Origin: Planctomycetota bacterium
GTDB lineage: Bacteria; Planctomycetota; UBA8742; UBA2392
NCBI GenBank assembly: GCA_019912315.1
Contig: JAIOJA010000079.1
Coordinates: 1-64,000 of the forward strand
DNA: 64,000 nt
Direction: 5' to 3'
The notes below the pieces were generated by a model. It did not search any database. It was not told the origin of the DNA and saw only the letters and a list, made by a program, of their open reading frames with translations. The position numbers and the translations under genes were made by a program. Below are positions 8,102 through 16,152 of the stretch, one piece after another; within the stretch, counting starts at the first letter, position 1; the number at the start of each line of letters is the position of its first letter.

Positions 8102-9292
8102 ATGCGTTTTATCGCCTGTCTGTTGCTGCTGCTGATTCCCGCGAAGCTGACCACCGCCCAGGAGGAACCTCCTTTGCCCGAACCCGCACCCGAACCCGCC
8201 AAGGCTGAACTCACGCGCATGAAACTGGGCGAGTTCTGGTACGGCATGTACCTGCCGGACGGCAGCACCGAGGGCTACGCCCGCATGAGCCTGCGAGAAA
8301 CCAAACAGGGCGGCGTGCACTGCGACTGGGAGTTGCACATCACCTATGACGGCGGCAGCTACGAAGAAGAACGCAAAATCACCTTCGACGCCGACTGGCG
8401 CATGACCTACAGCGAGTTCGAGGCCAGCGGGCAGCGCGTGCTCGGCGCGCGCGAGGGTGACGTTGTTGTCGGCAAATCCGGCGTGGACGACCTGCGGGTC
8501 GAAATCAGTGACGACGCCGTAACAGGCATGGGGTTTGTCCTGGCGGGCGCCGCGCCCTTCAAGTCCGGAGCGAAATTCACCCGCCACGAATACAACGAGG
8601 CGCAAAACTTCAAAGACCTTGCCACCACGACGTTCGTCGTCGGTGATCACGACGACGTCGAGCTTCCGGAAGGCAAGGTGCAGGCCCGACGCATCGATAT
8701 GCAGCGCAGCGAAAAAGGGCGCGCGCTGCCAATCTGGGTAAACGAGGCGCGCGAAATAGTCCAGATTGACTGGGGCACGAACAACTTCATGAAGCTGCAC
8801 CGCGAGAAGACGGAATCACTGTTCAACCCGAAGCCGCCCCTGCTGACCGAACTGGAGCCGGCGGACAAAACAAAACTCGTGCTCACGGGCGATTTTAACG
8901 GCTTCACGCTGGAGCAGATGTGGAAACACTGGGCGACCGGCGAAGGCATCACCAAGTGGTGGCCCCCGGAGGCGAACATCGAGGGCAAGGTCGGCGGCCG
9001 GTACGAACTGATCTGGAAGGGCGAAGACGGTGAGATCAGCTGGCAGTTGCTCGGCAAGGTTGAGATCTGGGAGCCCAACAAGAAACTGGGCTTCACCTGG
9101 ACATGGAACAGTGACCCGAAAGATGCGCCGACGTTGCACGTGGTGGTGGAGTTCAGCGAGATCAAGGACGGAGTGCAGGTGAAGATCACGCACAGCGCCT
9201 TCGACGCGAACAACGACGACCAGCAGAACCGCGCCAGCCTGAAGCAGGGCTGGGAGTTCTTCTGCACCAAGCTGGCGGCATTGAAAAAATGA
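8102..9292 (+). CDS. Exported protein with C-terminal AHSA1/SRPBCC domain
   Basis: A 396-residue protein with a Sec signal peptide (MRFIACLLLLLIPAKL...AQ) and a Glu/Pro-rich linker. An N-terminal beta-rich domain (about 40-250) follows that I cannot name. The C-terminal domain (about 265-395) matches the AHSA1-like SRPBCC fold: the EQMWKHWATGEGITKWWPPEANI opening, GGRYELIWKG, and a C-terminal helix with GWEFFCTKLAALKK. SRPBCC domains bind hydrophobic ligands, and an exported copy fused to another domain is uncommon. GGAG 7 nt before the ATG sets the start. Confidence 0.75.
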   Translation: MRFIACLLLLLIPAKLTTAQEEPPLPEPAPEPAKAELTRMKLGEFWYGMYLPDGSTEGYARMSLRETKQGGVHCDWELHITYDGGSYEEERKITFDADWRMTYSEFEASGQRVLGAREGDVVVGKSGVDDLRVEISDDAVTGMGFVLAGAAPFKSGAKFTRHEYNEAQNFKDLATTTFVVGDHDDVELPEGKVQARRIDMQRSEKGRALPIWVNEAREIVQIDWGTNNFMKLHREKTESLFNPKPPLLTELEPADKTKLVLTGDFNGFTLEQMWKHWATGEGITKWWPPEANIEGKVGGRYELIWKGEDGEISWQLLGKVEIWEPNKKLGFTWTWNSDPKDAPTLHVVVEFSEIKDGVQVKITHSAFDANNDDQQNRASLKQGWEFFCTKLAALKK

Positions 9293-9308
9293 CCGCGCGG
9301 AGATTGTG

Positions 9309-10214
9309 CTAGAATTGGATTTCATGCCCGGGGCCTGCGCCAGACCCTGCAGGCAAGTGCGCCGCGCCGATTACGCCGGCTTGGTTGCCGAGTTTGCTCA
9401 GTTGCAGGGGCAGCTCGGCCAGGGGAGGGGCGAAGGCTCGGGCCTTGAGGGCCCGGCGCAGGTGCGGCTCGAACCTCTCGAAGCTGCCGGAGACGCCGCC
9501 GGTGAAAACGAAGGCGTCGAGGTCGAGCACGTTGTTGATCTGTGCGAGCCCCGTGCCGAGAGATTCGCCTAACTGCTGAAACACGGCGTCGCTGGCTTCG
9601 CCTTCGGCCTGCGCGATCTGCTTGACGTTCTCGGCGATCAGCCCGAATTCACTGTACCGCCGCAGCAGACCGGCCTTGCCCGCGTAGGCTTCCATGCAGC
9701 CCCGTTTGCCGCAGCCGCATTCCCAGGCGTCGGGCGCGCTGTTGACCATGACGTGGCCGATCTCGCCGGCGAAGCCGCTGGCACCCCGGCGCACGTGGCC
9801 ATCGAGCACGACTCCCCCACCGATGCCCGTGCCGAGCGTGACCAGCAGAAAGCTGCGGTAGGTATTGCCCCAGCCGTACAGACGCTCAGCGAGCGCCGCC
9901 GCGGTCGCGTCGTTCTCGACGCCGACGGGGCAGCCCAGGCGCTTCTCAAGCTCGCCTGCAATGTTCACGTCTTCAAAACCGGGCACGTTGGGAAGGCGCC
10001 AGCAGCATCCATCGTCGCGCACTTCACCGGGGATCGCGATGCCGACCGATTCCGGCTTCGCTTCCAGTTGCTTCACGAGAGCGGCAATGTCGTCGAGTAC
10101 TGCAGCCGGCCCGGCATCAACGCGCGTGTCCACGGATGCCGACGCGCGCACATTCGCGCCGTCAACGACCGCACCCTTGATGTTCGTGCCGCCCCAGTCG
10201 ATGCCTATGGCCAT
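9309..10214 (-). CDS. ROK-family sugar kinase (glucokinase type)
   Basis: A 301-residue ROK kinase. The phosphate-1 loop is GIDWGGTNIKGAVVDG, the catalytic Asp lies in VENDATAAALAERLYG, the Gly-rich LGTGIGGGVV follows, and the zinc site is ECGCGKRGCMEAYA. It should phosphorylate a hexose with ATP in the cytoplasm; glucose is the default guess but N-acetylated sugars cannot be excluded. It lacks the N-terminal HTH of ROK repressors. It is a single gene with no visible SD and a TAACCT box 6 nt before the ATG. Confidence 0.9.
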   Translation of the reverse strand: MAIGIDWGGTNIKGAVVDGANVRASASVDTRVDAGPAAVLDDIAALVKQLEAKPESVGIAIPGEVRDDGCCWRLPNVPGFEDVNIAGELEKRLGCPVGVENDATAAALAERLYGWGNTYRSFLLVTLGTGIGGGVVLDGHVRRGASGFAGEIGHVMVNSAPDAWECGCGKRGCMEAYAGKAGLLRRYSEFGLIAENVKQIAQAEGEASDAVFQQLGESLGTGLAQINNVLDLDAFVFTGGVSGSFERFEPHLRRALKARAFAPPLAELPLQLSKLGNQAGVIGAAHLPAGSGAGPGHEIQF

Positions 10215-10216
10215 GT

Positions 10217-10258
10217 TGTCAGGTTACAGATGTCAGGGAACAGGTGTCAGTGTGTTAC
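10217..10258. repeat. Three 14-bp direct repeats upstream of the ROK kinase
   Basis: TGTCAG recurs at 10217, 10231 and 10245 with exact 14-bp spacing. The first two units also share an ACAG half. The array overlaps the -10 region of the kinase. It could be operator sites or a small minisatellite. Confidence 0.5.
10221..10226 (-). promoter_or_regulatory. TAACCT 6 nt before ATG, with CTGACA 18 nt further up
   Basis: The minus-strand hexamer TAACCT, 6 nt, then the ATG at 10214. CTGACA 18 nt upstream is a plausible -35. This is a leaderless candidate. Confidence 0.5.
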
Positions 10259-10389
10259 TTTGCACAGAACCTCCACAATGCCCAGATTCAGGGGCTCCAC
10301 GAAACTCTCACGTGATGAATCGTGAAATGCCGACACTAGAAAGCAGAACCCTTTTGCGCCCTTCAAGCGTTTAAGGAGCAGAGGACGAA

Positions 10390-10551
10390 ATGGAACTCAC
10401 GGCCACGGCAAACATCACCAAGATCGGCGACGAGTACTTTATGCCGATTGATGCCGACCTGCTGAAAGCGCTCGAGTGCGCCGTCGGCAATGCCGTCGAG
10501 TTCACGGTCGAAGGCAACCGCCTGATCATCACCCGCCACTGCGCCGAATAG
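10390..10551 (+). CDS. Small AbrB/MazE-like protein
   Basis: A 53-residue ORF with a GAGG-type ribosome site just upstream. The sequence runs ITKIGDEYFMPIDADLLKALECAVGNAVEFTVEGNRLIITR, the swapped-hairpin AbrB/SpoVT pattern of antitoxin DNA-binding domains (hydrophobic strand, Leu-rich helix, GN/D turn, NRLIIT strand). It lacks the C-terminal toxin-binding extension of the next gene's product. It may be a truncated antitoxin, an extra regulator of the downstream module, or a free-standing AbrB-type regulator. It ends 66 nt before the downstream antitoxin gene. Confidence 0.6.
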   Translation: MELTATANITKIGDEYFMPIDADLLKALECAVGNAVEFTVEGNRLIITRHCAE

Positions 10552-10556
10552 CCCTA

Positions 10557-10594
10557 TTTACAAGGCATCGCACCGTCATTACGATGTAATGACG
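10557..10594 (+). promoter_or_regulatory. Toxin-antitoxin promoter with operator palindrome
   Basis: TTTACA (10557-10562), 17 nt, TACGAT (10580-10585) form a sigma70-type promoter. A perfect 9-bp inverted repeat CGTCATTAC-GAT-GTAATGACG (10574-10594) covers the -10. That is where an AbrB-type antitoxin would bind to repress its own operon. The antitoxin ATG follows 23 nt later. Confidence 0.75.
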
Positions 10595-10617
10595 AGTTTC
10601 ATTGCGAGGGTTGCAAC

Positions 10618-10845
10618 ATGATCAAGAAGCTAACGAAATCAGGCAACAGTGGCGCACTCATCTTCGACAAGACGATGATGGAACTCCTGCACATCAACAT
10701 TGGTGATGGTCTGAACATCACGTTTCACAACGGAAGCATGATCGTCACGGCCGTTAACGCTGGATTCGCCGAAGAGGAAGTCGAATCGGTCGGCAATGAA
10801 ATAGCTTCTCGATTCAAGAAGACATTTAAGAAGCTGGCCGAGTAG
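10618..10845 (+). CDS. AbrB/MazE-family antitoxin
   Basis: A 75-residue protein with an AbrB-like N-terminal domain (MIKKLTKSGNSGALIF, then the helix MMELLHINIGDGLNITF and strand SMIVTAV) and a charged C-terminal helix (EEEVESVGNEIASRFKKTF) suited to bind and cover the toxin. It sits 3 nt before the Doc-type toxin, directly behind a palindromic operator. Expected role: neutralise the toxin and repress the operon. Base composition is more AT-rich than its neighbours, consistent with horizontal acquisition. Confidence 0.85.
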   Translation: MIKKLTKSGNSGALIFDKTMMELLHINIGDGLNITFHNGSMIVTAVNAGFAEEEVESVGNEIASRFKKTFKKLAE

Positions 10846-10848
10846 GCG

Positions 10849-11247
10849 ATGACCGATATCCGTTACTTGACTCTGAACAACGTGCTTCAGCTGCATGAGT
10901 TGTTCATCGAGAATTTCGGTGGATCAGCGGGACTGCGAGATGCGGGACTGCTGGATTCCGCGTTGGCGATGCCGCAGGCAGCCTTTGGCGGTAAGGACCT
11001 CCACCCGGATGTCCCCTCGAAGGCTGGCGCTTACATGTTCCACATATCTCAAGCGCACGCGTTCATAGACGGCAACAAGCGGGTCGCATTAGCCACTGCC
11101 CTTGCATTCATTCGCCTGAATGGAATGGATGTCAACACGAACGACGACGAATTGATACCTGTCGGAATGGGTGTCGCGGCGGGCGAAGTATCAAAGGACG
11201 AATTGATCGACTTCTTCCGCCGGATCATTATCCAATCCGACGGCTAA
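10849..11247 (+). CDS. doc: Doc-type (death-on-curing) toxin
   Basis: A 132-residue Fic-fold protein with the Doc signature HAFIDGNKRVALATALAFIRLNG; the active motif HxFxDGNKR is at residues 70-78 and intact. Doc toxins are kinases that phosphorylate EF-Tu and block translation. Upstream segments GLLDSALAMPQAAFGG and AYMFHISQAHAF are also typical of the family. It follows its antitoxin by 3 nt in one operon. Its stop overlaps the end of the convergent DUF1579 gene by 4 nt. Confidence 0.92.
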   Translation: MTDIRYLTLNNVLQLHELFIENFGGSAGLRDAGLLDSALAMPQAAFGGKDLHPDVPSKAGAYMFHISQAHAFIDGNKRVALATALAFIRLNGMDVNTNDDELIPVGMGVAAGEVSKDELIDFFRRIIIQSDG

Positions 11248-11744
11248 CTTACCCGCTTGTAGTCGAATTCCACGCCGGGGGACTCATCGCCGTCCGGAGT
11301 GATGTTGTAGTGCATCAGCACGAGATTGTCCGGGCTGCGCATCTCCAGTGTGGTCCGCCAGCCCCAGTCCGGGCTGCCGTCGCCGGCGGGATAGCTTCCC
11401 AGCACGTTGGGTTTGTCCGGTGACTCACCCGCTTTGCCTTCTGAAACCAGTATGCGCGTGCCGTTGTGGTGGTTGTTGACCCAGGCGACCTGCCAGCGGT
11501 TGCCGCCGATGTAGTGCCCGATGATCGCGCAGCCCTGCATAGGCTGGCCCATCAGCGTGCCTTCGTACTCATGCAGCAGGAAGTTGCCCTGCGCCACCAG
11601 GCGCGTCGTCCCCTTGATCGGCGACTCGTCACCGATCTTGCCCGGCTCGAACCAGGTTTTGGCCGTACCTTCCCACAACCCCACCATCGAAGCCAGCAGG
11701 GCATGCGGACCGTCCTTCATGGATTGCTCAAGCTTGTCGCTCAT
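11244..11744 (-). CDS. DUF1579 family protein
   Basis: A 166-residue cytoplasmic protein with the DUF1579 pattern: LLASMVGLWEGTAKTWFEPGK near the start, a central IKGTTRLVAQGNFLLHEYEG, GHYIGGNRWQVAWVNNHHNG, and a final strand. It probably forms a lipocalin-like beta barrel; function unknown. GGAGG lies 4 nt upstream of the ATG. It is convergent with the Doc gene. Confidence 0.8.
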   Translation of the reverse strand: MSDKLEQSMKDGPHALLASMVGLWEGTAKTWFEPGKIGDESPIKGTTRLVAQGNFLLHEYEGTLMGQPMQGCAIIGHYIGGNRWQVAWVNNHHNGTRILVSEGKAGESPDKPNVLGSYPAGDGSPDWGWRTTLEMRSPDNLVLMHYNITPDGDESPGVEFDYKRVS

Positions 11745-11811
11745 GCCGCCTCCGTTGTATCAGCAACATACTTCCACTGAGCCGACGGTCCAGCACAGTC
11801 CGGACGTACGA

Positions 11812-11967
11812 CTATCCGGAGGTGCGGCGCTGGAAGTGTTTCTGCTGAGTGCTGGCGGCCTTGGTGGCGGGGATAGACCGTTTCTCTTTGCCCGACTTCG
11901 ACTCGTCGTCCTTGCTCGCCTTTTCCTTCGGCTTCTTAGGCTTCTTGCCAAATCGTTTGCTGGACAT
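11812..11967 (-). CDS. Small Lys/Arg-rich basic protein
   Basis: A 51-residue ORF with an excellent ribosome site (AGGAGG 5 nt before the ATG). The product is strongly basic: it begins MSSKRFGKKPKKPKEK, has an acidic/Lys middle, and ends QQKHFQRRTSG. I do not recognise the family. A nucleic-acid or ribosome-associated role is the obvious guess. A longer minus-strand frame over the same bases (11760-12014) has no SD and a low-complexity product. Confidence 0.65.
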   Translation of the reverse strand: MSSKRFGKKPKKPKEKASKDDESKSGKEKRSIPATKAASTQQKHFQRRTSG

Positions 11968-12043
11968 GTGTCCTCCTGTGCCTCCAGCCTAACAGAGTAT
12001 CGCCGCAGCGGCACCCGCAGAGGCGTTCGAGCTAAGGCTGCCG

Positions 12044-13210
<1,167 letters not shown>

Positions 13211-13216
13211 GCCGGG

Positions 13217-13222
13217 ATCATA
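13217..13222 (-). promoter_or_regulatory. TATGAT 6 nt before ATG (leaderless candidate)
   Basis: Minus strand: TATGAT, cccggc, ATG of mqnC. No SD. Confidence 0.45.
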
Positions 13223-13260
13223 ACCAGACAGCCACGCGAGCACAGAGCCAGTCGCTTACC

Positions 13261-13665
13261 TCATGGACCGGAGGATTCTACCGGTGTGCCAGAGTAAACG
13301 AACTGTGAAACCTCGCCCCCGTCGCCGGTCTCATGACTCCACATGACAAGTTCACACTGGGCGTCAAAAACGTACACGGGTGGACCTGAAGGCAGCCAGA
13401 AGAACTGCGCGCCCTCATAGTCGATCCACCAAACCGTGTAAACTTGACTGTCTGCTTCGATACGCTGCACCAGGTCTGGCGGCGGAAGGTGGTTACGCAG
13501 CTCTTCGATCGAGGTGGCTCCCTCTGGCGGCTTGAGGCGCTCCTTGGCAACCGACTCTTGATACAGCCCGACGATTACGAACAATGCCAAAATCAAGAAC
13601 AGCACACCGGCGGCGATGGCGAAGCTTCCGAATGCAGAGAGCAATGATTTGGGTTCACGGGCCAT
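13261..13665 (-). CDS. Small membrane-anchored protein between mqnA and mqnC
   Basis: About 134 residues: a short cytoplasmic N-terminus, one transmembrane helix (AAGVLFLILALFVIVGLY), then an extracytoplasmic domain of about 90 residues rich in aromatics (VYTVWWIDYEGAQFFWLP). A TACAAT hexamer covers an upstream in-frame ATG at 13677, so I favour the ATG at 13665. I do not recognise a family. Its place between two menaquinone genes may be chance. The predicted topology puts the domain in the periplasm. Confidence 0.6.
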   Translation of the reverse strand: MAREPKSLLSAFGSFAIAAGVLFLILALFVIVGLYQESVAKERLKPPEGATSIEELRNHLPPPDLVQRIEADSQVYTVWWIDYEGAQFFWLPSGPPVYVFDAQCELVMWSHETGDGGEVSQFVYSGTPVESSGP

Positions 13666-13706
13666 GTCGGCAGCCATTGTATCCGCTTGGCCTCCCGCCG
13701 GAATCG

Positions 13707-14531
13707 CTAACTCGGTTTGTCGCCACGCATCACATCAAGCACTTTGTCGACAGCTTCTTTCGGCACCAGCTCCATGGCCGCGGCGCGGCGGGTGAATTCG
13801 AGTAGCCCCTTTAAACAGTCTTCGCTGAGTTCGTGGATGATGATGTTGTCGAGGTAGTTGGCCAGGTCGGCCTCGCTCCAGCCTGTGTCCATGCCCGCGT
13901 ACCGGATCAGATCATGGCTCAGGGCGCGGCTTTCTTCGTGCGCGCGTTGCAGGCGGGCGTGCAGTTCTTCGTCGAGTTTGTCTTTCGGGCCTGACCACAC
14001 AGCGAACACGAACGGCAAGCCGGATAGCAGTTTCCACTCCGCCGCCAGGTCAACGAACACTCGGTCGGTTTCCAGGTTGCGCGCGCGCAGGCACTGGTCG
14101 CCGATCAGCAGCACGGCGTCTTCTTCGCGACCGGCCAGGTCGTCGGCCGTCACGTCAACCGGCACATACTCCGGCGTCGCGCCCGCGTGCCCCAGAATGA
14201 TCTTCGCCAGGGTGATGCTCGTGCGGCTCGCGCTCGTCAGCGCCACGGTCTTGATCGCGTTCAACTCTTCGCGCGTGAACAAGCCCACGCTGTCGACCGT
14301 TCCGTCAGCAGCTACGCCGAGGTCGTTGAAGAAAGTCCAAGTCGGGTGACGCAGGGTTTCGACCACCGGCAGCAGCCCGACGTCAATTTGCCCCGCATCC
14401 ATCATTTCGCACAGGCGCGCGGGCGTGTCGGGTATGACCTCCACGCTTTCGTCATTCTGAAGGCTGTACCAGAGGGGCACCGCATTCAGATAGGACACGA
14501 CGCCGATGCGAAGTTTTTGGCCGATTGCCAT
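13707..14531 (-). CDS. mqnA: Chorismate dehydratase MqnA
   Basis: A 274-residue member of the MqnA/MqnD periplasmic-binding-protein-like fold. The opening RIGVVSYLNAVPLWYSL is the hallmark of MqnA, the first futalosine-pathway step that dehydrates chorismate to 3-[(1-carboxyvinyl)oxy]benzoate. ALTSASRTSITLAKIIL and LLIGDQCLRA also fit. MqnD is less likely from the SYLNA opening. TAATGT lies 6 nt before the ATG and no SD is visible. Confidence 0.88.
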   Translation of the reverse strand: MAIGQKLRIGVVSYLNAVPLWYSLQNDESVEVIPDTPARLCEMMDAGQIDVGLLPVVETLRHPTWTFFNDLGVAADGTVDSVGLFTREELNAIKTVALTSASRTSITLAKIILGHAGATPEYVPVDVTADDLAGREEDAVLLIGDQCLRARNLETDRVFVDLAAEWKLLSGLPFVFAVWSGPKDKLDEELHARLQRAHEESRALSHDLIRYAGMDTGWSEADLANYLDNIIIHELSEDCLKGLLEFTRRAAAMELVPKEAVDKVLDVMRGDKPS

Positions 14532-14537
14532 CGCCGA

Positions 14538-14543
14538 ACATTA
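14538..14543 (-). promoter_or_regulatory. TAATGT 6 nt before ATG (leaderless candidate)
   Basis: Minus strand: TAATGT, tcggcg, ATG of mqnA. Confidence 0.4.
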
Positions 14544-14616
14544 GCGCGGCGGCAAGGTCGATCAAGCAGGGTGACCACAACGCGCCGGGTGCTAAACTTC
14601 ATGTAGGGGGTGCACC

Positions 14617-15144
14617 ATGCGCAAACTTACTCTGCTGCTCGGAATCGCGTTGCTGCTCAGCGCGTGCTCATCACAGAACATCGTTGAGGAAACCACGCGC
14701 AACAAGGTCGCCTTGCAGACTACCGGCAGCTACTTCGTGCTGCCCCTGGAAGTCGACTTCAGGCCGCCCCAGGCCTGGGAAATTGCCGACGACGAGTGGA
14801 ACCTGTGGGTTGAGCACTGGAAGATTGATTTCAAGGAAGAACTCCGGGCCGAGTGCATGAAGACGCTGGAGTTCGTCGATAGCGTCAACGAAGGCGAGGG
14901 CGCTTACGTAAAGTGCGTCGTCTATGAAATGGACAACGGCGGGTTCAGCGGCTTCGGCGGCAACGGCTTTGCCCGCGCGCGGATCACAGTCATCGACGAA
15001 AACGGCAAGGCCATCTACGACGCCAAGCTCGAAGGTACCGGCGCCAATTCCGGCTTCGAAAGCGCCGTAACACGCGGGCGGCTGAAATTCGCGATTCTCA
15101 ACCTCGCCCGCCAGATCGCCGACGTAATCGAAGACGGGCAGTAA
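14617..15144 (+). CDS. Lipoprotein, DUF4410-like
   Basis: A 175-residue protein with a lipoprotein signal (MRKLTLLLGIALLLSAC; lipobox LSAC). The mature part has a conserved-looking ARITVIDENGKAIYDAKLEGTG and a C-terminal helix NLARQIADVI, similar in outline to DUF4410 lipoproteins; the match is tentative. A GGGGGTG ribosome site and a TAAACT -10-like box precede it. It is probably an outer-membrane or periplasm-facing lipoprotein of unknown function. Confidence 0.7.
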   Translation: MRKLTLLLGIALLLSACSSQNIVEETTRNKVALQTTGSYFVLPLEVDFRPPQAWEIADDEWNLWVEHWKIDFKEELRAECMKTLEFVDSVNEGEGAYVKCVVYEMDNGGFSGFGGNGFARARITVIDENGKAIYDAKLEGTGANSGFESAVTRGRLKFAILNLARQIADVIEDGQ

Positions 15145-15151
15145 AACGCCG

Positions 15152-15523
15152 CTACTCGCCGGTATGAATCGTGTGAGGGTCAAGGGCGGTGGACACCCCC
15201 TTTTCGAGGCGGGTGATGCTGAGAGCCTCCGCTGCAGGCTCCATGTGCGTGGTGCTGGCGCGCGCAAGACGCGCGATGGAATACTTGTCGTTTACATCTT
15301 CAAGGGCGTCGGTGCTGGCGCGATCCAGGTGCGACATTGTGTAGTCGTCGGCCACCTCGCCCATGTTGCGCGAAGAGAGACGCTCCAGCGCGGTGACGGA
15401 ATAGTCGTTGGATGCGTCGTCGAGCGTGTCGTTGGAGTAGCTCTCAAGCCCGGACATATCCAGCGAATAGCTGGCACAGCCCGTGAGGCACAGTCCGACA
15501 AGGATAATCGCGTTCAGCTTCAT
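15152..15523 (-). CDS. Lipoprotein built of 20-residue repeats
   Basis: A 123-residue lipoprotein (MKLNAIILVGLCLTGC, lipobox LTGC). The rest is almost entirely five imperfect 20-residue repeats of the form xxxYSxxxLxRxSxxxLxxV, for example NDYSVTALERLSSRNMGEV and DDYTMSHLDRASTDALEDV. The pattern could make short amphipathic helices stacked into a rod or solenoid. I do not recognise the family. TAACAT lies 6 nt before the ATG. Confidence 0.7.
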   Translation of the reverse strand: MKLNAIILVGLCLTGCASYSLDMSGLESYSNDTLDDASNDYSVTALERLSSRNMGEVADDYTMSHLDRASTDALEDVNDKYSIARLARASTTHMEPAAEALSITRLEKGVSTALDPHTIHTGE

Positions 15524-15529
15524 GCAGGG

Positions 15530-15535
15530 ATGTTA
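15530..15535 (-). promoter_or_regulatory. TAACAT 6 nt before ATG (leaderless candidate)
   Basis: Minus strand: TAACAT, ccctgc, ATG of the repeat lipoprotein. Confidence 0.35.
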
Positions 15536-15564
15536 ACTGCTCTGGCGCACAATGGTTGGAAATT

Positions 15565-15759
15565 CTACAGGTCAGACTGCCAGCGCGGGTACTTGATCAG
15601 CAGCGTGATCAGCCCGACCGGCAGCGAGCCCATGAACGCGCCAAGCCGCAAGCTGTCGGGGCCCAAGGGCGCAAACAGCAGCGCGCCAATGGCGCCGCCC
15701 ACCAGCCCGGCCGGTATGGCCCATGCAAAAGCACCCGAGATTGTCTTGCAGGCTTTCAT
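15565..15759 (-). CDS. Small two-helix membrane protein
   Basis: A 64-residue ORF with two hydrophobic segments (FAWAIPAGLVGGAIGALLF and a second around GAFMGSLPVGLITLLI) and a basic C-terminus. AAGGGC stands just before the ATG. Small Gly-rich membrane proteins like this are common, and no function can be read. Confidence 0.5.
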   Translation of the reverse strand: MKACKTISGAFAWAIPAGLVGGAIGALLFAPLGPDSLRLGAFMGSLPVGLITLLIKYPRWQSDL

Positions 15760-15796
15760 GCCCTTGGAACGACCTGGTGCGAAGAAAAGACGACAG

Positions 15797-15859
15797 AAAC
15801 AGGACGGGCAGGATGATCAGGAAGTGTATTGCCTCCTGATTGTCCTGCCCGTCCTGTTT
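15797..15859. terminator. Large imperfect hairpin at the end of xseB
   Basis: AAACAGGACGGGCAGGA (15797-15813) pairs with TCCTGCCCGTCCTGTTT (15843-15859). After a TG/TG mismatch an inner 7-bp stem ATCAGGA/TCCTGAT follows, with an 11-nt loop. The minus-strand stop of xseB overlaps the outer arm. The outer arms end in A/T runs, fitting a terminator. The CAGGA/TCCTG wording recurs at 18360-18392. Confidence 0.7.
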
Positions 15860-16121
15860 AGAACAGCTTCTTGTCGTTGGGTTCGGACTCTTCTTCTACG
15901 TCAAAGTCCTGGGTGGCGAGTTCGCCGTCGCGCTCGGATAGCAGCTGCACTTTTTTCTCGGCCTTCTTGAGGATACCGAAAGCCTGCCTCAGGGCCGCCA
16001 CGCCCTCTTCGTAGCGCTTCAGCGCGTCCTCCAGCGGCAGGTCGCCGCTATCAAGCTGCCGCAGCGCTTCTTCAACCTGGCTTACGAGGTCTTCAAACCT
16101 GGGCTCGGTCTTCTTTGCCAT
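15858..16121 (-). CDS. xseB: Exodeoxyribonuclease VII small subunit
   Basis: An 87-residue XseB: FEDLVSQVEEALRQLDSGDLPLEDALKRYEEGVAAL is the conserved coiled-coil core that coats the XseA catalytic subunit. An acidic tail follows. The enzyme digests single-stranded DNA from both ends. The start MAKKTEPRFEDL is preferred over an ATG 21 codons upstream. It follows folC by 31 nt on the same strand; xseA is not in the window. Confidence 0.9.
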   Translation of the reverse strand: MAKKTEPRFEDLVSQVEEALRQLDSGDLPLEDALKRYEEGVAALRQAFGILKKAEKKVQLLSERDGELATQDFDVEEESEPNDKKLF

Positions 16122-16152
16122 GGCGGCATCCAAACATGGCGGCGCTGCGCAA

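Noticed and set aside
11760..12014. 84-codon minus-strand ORF starting MPLRRYSVRL
   Set aside because: No ribosome site and a low-complexity product; a 51-codon frame in the same place has a perfect SD.
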